A stretch of 64,000 nt of DNA from Gammaproteobacteria bacterium. GTDB lineage: Bacteria; Pseudomonadota; Gammaproteobacteria; Enterobacterales; Alteromonadaceae. Positions 60,823 through 64,000 of the stretch are shown here, in pieces. The notes beneath the pieces were generated by a model. The model ran no database searches, had not been told where the DNA came from, and was given only the letters and a program-made list of their open reading frames with translations. The position numbers and the translations under genes are program-made. The stretch covers positions 1 through 64,000 of the forward strand of contig JAHKAA010000013.1 in the NCBI GenBank assembly GCA_018825965.1. The letters run 5' to 3'. Positions within the stretch are counted from its first letter, which is position 1. The number at the start of each line of letters is the position of its first letter.

Positions 60823-61185
60823 ATGCAATTTACGCAAGTACGGGACTACTGCCTCGGACTGATGGGCACAGAAGAAGACTTTCCTTTTGGTCCTGAAATT
60901 TATGTCTATAAAATAAAAGGTAAAATCTTTGCTATTCTTGGCACAGAGCATGGCGAAGGACGACTGAATTTAAAATGTGATCCGGACGAAGCTCTGGCTC
61001 TGAGGGATATTTTCCCGGCCATCAGTCCTGGTTACCATATGAATAAAAAGCACTGGAACACGGTGCGTTTAAATGACACAGTGCCAGAGCAGGAAATTAA
61101 ACGACAAATCGATCAGTCCAGACTATTGGTCATCCACTCTTTACCAAAAGTGCAGCGGCAGACATTACTGATTGTGAAAGACTAA
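60823..61185 (+). CDS. MmcQ/YjbR family DNA-binding-like protein
   Basis: The 120-residue protein fits the MmcQ/YjbR fold: MQFTQVRDYCLGLMGTEEDFPFG, then LKCDPDEALALR, and HMNKKHWNTV. Function is unknown; the fold resembles a CyaY-like DNA-binding domain. I prefer the ATG at 60823 behind AGGTGG over 60793, because homologues start at this point. The next gene begins 20 bases after its stop, so cotranscription is likely. Confidence 0.82.
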   Translation: MQFTQVRDYCLGLMGTEEDFPFGPEIYVYKIKGKIFAILGTEHGEGRLNLKCDPDEALALRDIFPAISPGYHMNKKHWNTVRLNDTVPEQEIKRQIDQSRLLVIHSLPKVQRQTLLIVKD

Positions 61186-61205
61186 AAGGATTAACCCGGA
61201 CTGAT

Positions 61206-64000
61206 ATGCCTAAACCTGCTTTCCCTTTAACTGCCATTCGTATTGTGCTGCTGTATTGCTGTTTTGCTTTATTTTGGATTTTTGGCTCTGATTATTTATT
61301 GCACTTAACTGTCAGTGACCCACAAACCAATTCCTTGTTAGGCACAATGAAAGGCGTTGCTTTTGTATGCCTGAGTGCCAGCTTTCTTTATCTTTTGCTG
61401 GCAACCTGGCGTAAACAGCAGTTTTTTGACTCTGTCGTCACGGTCCGATACAAACAACTGCGTATTGTTGCTCTTATTCTGGCTTTTATGCTGGCGATAC
61501 CGGCTATGGCAGCCATTACCAAATGGGTGCATGGCAGTCAGCTAAAAACTGAAGCACTGAAAGACTTGCGTACAGTGACTGATATTAAAAAGCAGCAACT
61601 GGAACTCTGGTTGGCAGAGCGGCAATACGATATCAATGCCTTATCCCGCGATACTTCATTCCGGCAAAAGTTGCAGCAGTATTTCGAGTTGGGGGATAGC
61701 TCGCAACAAGCCGACATTCGTAACAGACTGGCTTCTGTTATTGCCGAACATTCGTTCAGCTCAGTCTTGTTGTATGACGCCCAAGGCCAACAGCATATTA
61801 CCTTGGGGGCAGCATTAAAATTTGATGCACTGGGCGCAGGCCAGAATGTATCTCAGCCTTACACCCAATGTGATAGCAAAGGAATAGACAGATATTGCCA
61901 ACTGAATTGGTATCTGCAAATGGCGATAGGCGAACAGATCTACCAACTGGTGTTTAGTGTAGATACCAGTGTCTATTTGTTTCCGGCCATTCAGAATTGG
62001 CCAGTGTCCAGTCCAACAGCCGAGGTTTTACTGGTGCAGCGCCAGGATCGTGCTGTGGTCTTTCTGAATCCGTTGCGGCATCCTCAGCATGCTTTATTAA
62101 ATGAAATTGACACAGAGATAGACGGCCCCCTATTGGCCGCCAAAGCACTGCGGCAACGGCAGTTTAGTACAGCTGAAGGGCTGGATTACCGCAATCAACA
62201 GGTACTTGGCGCTTACACTCCGGTGCGGCAAACCAACTGGATGCTGGTCAGTAAAATTGATGTGGCCGAAGTACTGCAGCCTTTAGAGACCTTGTTATTA
62301 TGGCTGTCCATTATCTCTGGCACTTTATTGATGTTATTGGTGCTGGGTGCGTTGTTCTACTGGCGGGAGCTTATTCAGTCACACGAGTTAGCCTTGGCTG
62401 CCAAACAAACTGAGCAGGACAAAACAGTACAGGCTTTTTTCGAGCTGCCCTTTTCCGGTATGGCTATTTTGTCCCGTACTCATTTGCCTTTTATCCGGGT
62501 CAATAAAAAGCTGCAGTCTGTATTGGGCTATGCTGAAACTGAATTGCTGGCTTTGTCTTTGCGGGATCTGACACAAAGCCCGGAACAATTTATGGCAACC
62601 AGTTTTTCCTCCAGAGAACAAATTTCGACCGAGTCGGATATTCAGTTGCGTCATAGCTCTGGCCGGGTACTGACCGTTAAGTTAATGATGCAACGTTTCA
62701 GTCAGCAAGGGCAGCCTGATCTGCTCTTAGCCACTTTTGAAGATGTCACTGAAAAACGCCAGTTGTATGCTGATTTAAGCCGCAGCCATCAGCAACAGCT
62801 ACAAAACTCTCAGCAACTGGATAGCATTTTAACGGCAAGCTCCACAGTGCTGCATCGGATTGAACTGGACGGTATCAGCTGTAAAACCAGTTGGGTCAGC
62901 AGCAATATTGAACGGCTCTTTGGTTATAGTGTTGAAGAGTCATTGCAGGAGCAGTGGTGGGAAAAGGGGGTTCACCCCGATGATAAACCTTTCGCCAGCG
63001 GCGCCATAAAACAAACCTTGTTGCACGGCCATTACCGCCACGAATACCGCTTTTTTGATGCGTCGGGCACTATCCGTTATATCCGTGACGATTTAAGGCT
63101 GTTACCCACGCGAACTCATGATCATCAACAAATTATTGGCGCTATGGTCGATATCACTGAACTGAAACAGGCCAGGTTTGAGCAGGAAGCCAGCAACCAT
63201 AAGTTAAAAACCTTATTTAACACCATGTCGGAAGGCCTGGTATTACATGATACAAAGGGGGCTATTGTTGATGCCAATCCTTCAGCTGAGTGGATGTTGC
63301 ACTGTTCTTTAGACGAAATGCGCGGCTTAATCCCAAAAGTAGAAGACTGGAAAACCATTTACGAAGACGGGTCAGAATTCCCATCAGAGCTGTATCCAAG
63401 TAACGAAGTATTACGCACATCTTTAGCTGTTCAGGATGTGGTGATGGGCATTGAGCGGGCCGGAGTGCAACGTTGGTTAAAGCTCAGCGCACAACCTTTA
63501 TTCGAACAAGAGCAATTGTCAGGGGCTTTGGTCACCATAGATGATATCAGCTCAGAAGTGGCCATTCGCCGGGAGCTGAAACAACGAGCCCTGGTGATGT
63601 CTAATCTGGCTGATATGGCAGCACGCTTTTTACAACACAGTGACTGGTTGCAGCTATTGCGTAGCATGATGCCGTCAGTCAGTCGTGCTTTGGCCGTTGA
63701 TGCTATTTATTTATACCAGAACGAGATGCAGCAGGATCTGGTGACTGGTGTGTTATTAACCCAGTGGCGTCGTGATCAAAAAGAACATGTCCGTACTTTT
63801 AAGCAGCTGAATAATAAAATATCCCGCTGGTATCCAGCCATTGAGCACCTGGCAAAAGGAGCTGTTGTGGCCGGGTTGGCGCAGGATATGGATCAGATGC
63901 TGCGGCCTGTGCTGAAACGTTTTCGTATTCAGGCCATTGCCCTGGTGCCTGTGATGGTGGACGGGCAATGGTGGGGCTTGCTGGGGGTGGAACAACATCA
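61206..64000 (+). CDS. Multi-PAS membrane sensor protein, partial (runs off the right edge)
   Basis: An uninterrupted frame of 931 codons starts at ATG 61206 and is still open at the last base. The protein has two TMs near the start (about 10-30 and 40-65), a further one near residues 80-105, a periplasmic double-Cache-like region, and a TM near 362-386. Three PAS domains follow: FFELPFSGMA near 416, a second at about 560 and a third at about 670 (NTMSEGLVLHD). A GAF-like region then continues to the edge. The output domain, GGDEF/EAL or histidine kinase, lies outside. Confidence 0.85.
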   Translation, partial: MPKPAFPLTAIRIVLLYCCFALFWIFGSDYLLHLTVSDPQTNSLLGTMKGVAFVCLSASFLYLLLATWRKQQFFDSVVTVRYKQLRIVALILAFMLAIPAMAAITKWVHGSQLKTEALKDLRTVTDIKKQQLELWLAERQYDINALSRDTSFRQKLQQYFELGDSSQQADIRNRLASVIAEHSFSSVLLYDAQGQQHITLGAALKFDALGAGQNVSQPYTQCDSKGIDRYCQLNWYLQMAIGEQIYQLVFSVDTSVYLFPAIQNWPVSSPTAEVLLVQRQDRAVVFLNPLRHPQHALLNEIDTEIDGPLLAAKALRQRQFSTAEGLDYRNQQVLGAYTPVRQTNWMLVSKIDVAEVLQPLETLLLWLSIISGTLLMLLVLGALFYWRELIQSHELALAAKQTEQDKTVQAFFELPFSGMAILSRTHLPFIRVNKKLQSVLGYAETELLALSLRDLTQSPEQFMATSFSSREQISTESDIQLRHSSGRVLTVKLMMQRFSQQGQPDLLLATFEDVTEKRQLYADLSRSHQQQLQNSQQLDSILTASSTVLHRIELDGISCKTSWVSSNIERLFGYSVEESLQEQWWEKGVHPDDKPFASGAIKQTLLHGHYRHEYRFFDASGTIRYIRDDLRLLPTRTHDHQQIIGAMVDITELKQARFEQEASNHKLKTLFNTMSEGLVLHDTKGAIVDANPSAEWMLHCSLDEMRGLIPKVEDWKTIYEDGSEFPSELYPSNEVLRTSLAVQDVVMGIERAGVQRWLKLSAQPLFEQEQLSGALVTIDDISSEVAIRRELKQRALVMSNLADMAARFLQHSDWLQLLRSMMPSVSRALAVDAIYLYQNEMQQDLVTGVLLTQWRRDQKEHVRTFKQLNNKISRWYPAIEHLAKGAVVAGLAQDMDQMLRPVLKRFRIQAIALVPVMVDGQWWGLLGVEQH

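Noticed and set aside
1..64000. tRNA, rRNA or CRISPR arrays
   Set aside because: No cloverleaf ending in a TTC-containing arm, no rRNA-like stretch and no regularly spaced short repeats were seen by eye.

Overview
The window reads as chromosome of a free-living, heterotrophic gammaproteobacterium. Synteny blocks (sixA, smrB-prmB-aroC, yfcL, fklB, dsbB, fadR, pabB-nudL-sdaA), a MaoP homologue, rhombosortase, an RpoE/ChrR pair and a heavy load of secreted peptidases suggest the Rheinheimera/Alishewanella branch of the Alteromonadales/Chromatiales. The genus is an inference from gene content. No rRNA, tRNA, CRISPR array, integrase or intact transposase was seen.

Layout. 1-140 holds the 3' end (domains V and VI) of a group II intron that enters from the left. 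0.3-9.7 kb: secreted oligopeptidase B-like enzyme, a small membrane protein, MaoP, a PAS-PAS-GGDEF-EAL protein, pitrilysin-like protease, SixA, SmrB. 9.7-16.8 kb: housekeeping block prmB, aroC, an MFS transporter, an NAD-kinase-like protein, yfcL, fklB, dsbB, fadR. 17.0-19.2 kb: an unusual single-chain fusion of cysteine desulfurase, persulfide-dioxygenase-like metallo-beta-lactamase and rhodanese, under a promoter packed with inverted repeats.

19.25-30.29 kb is an 11-kb segment bounded by two identical 54-bp direct repeats. It carries a Cpx-like envelope-stress module: a CpxP/Spy-like periplasmic protein, a CpxR-like regulator, a CpxA-like kinase, a frameshifted Sel1-type lipoprotein gene and an RND efflux adaptor/pump pair. 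A SpoIIAA-like protein, a porin and a PstS-like periplasmic protein follow. The CpxP-like gene and the efflux operon share a CpxR-type direct repeat placed exactly 30 nt before the -10 element, so the module probably forms one regulon. Without the segment, the desulfurase fusion and chrR would be convergent neighbours sharing one hairpin.

30.3-48.4 kb: ECF sigma factor and ChrR anti-sigma divergent from azoR, a large EF-hand membrane-anchored protein of unknown function, a DPP-like S9 peptidase, two divergent RluA-type pseudouridine synthases, rhombosortase, gamma-glutamyltranspeptidase, enoyl-CoA hydratase family protein, a lipoprotein, cysK, a MoxR-VWA-RDD cluster, a KAS III-type condensing enzyme and a CBM48 protein. 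48.8-64 kb: a second RND adaptor/pump pair, a structured intergenic element, the sdaA-nudL-pabB operon, class I fumarase, another S9 peptidase, a MmcQ/YjbR protein and a multi-PAS sensory protein that runs off the right edge.

The strongest candidates for something undescribed are the three-domain sulfur enzyme and the repeat-bounded Cpx/efflux segment with its conserved promoter architecture.
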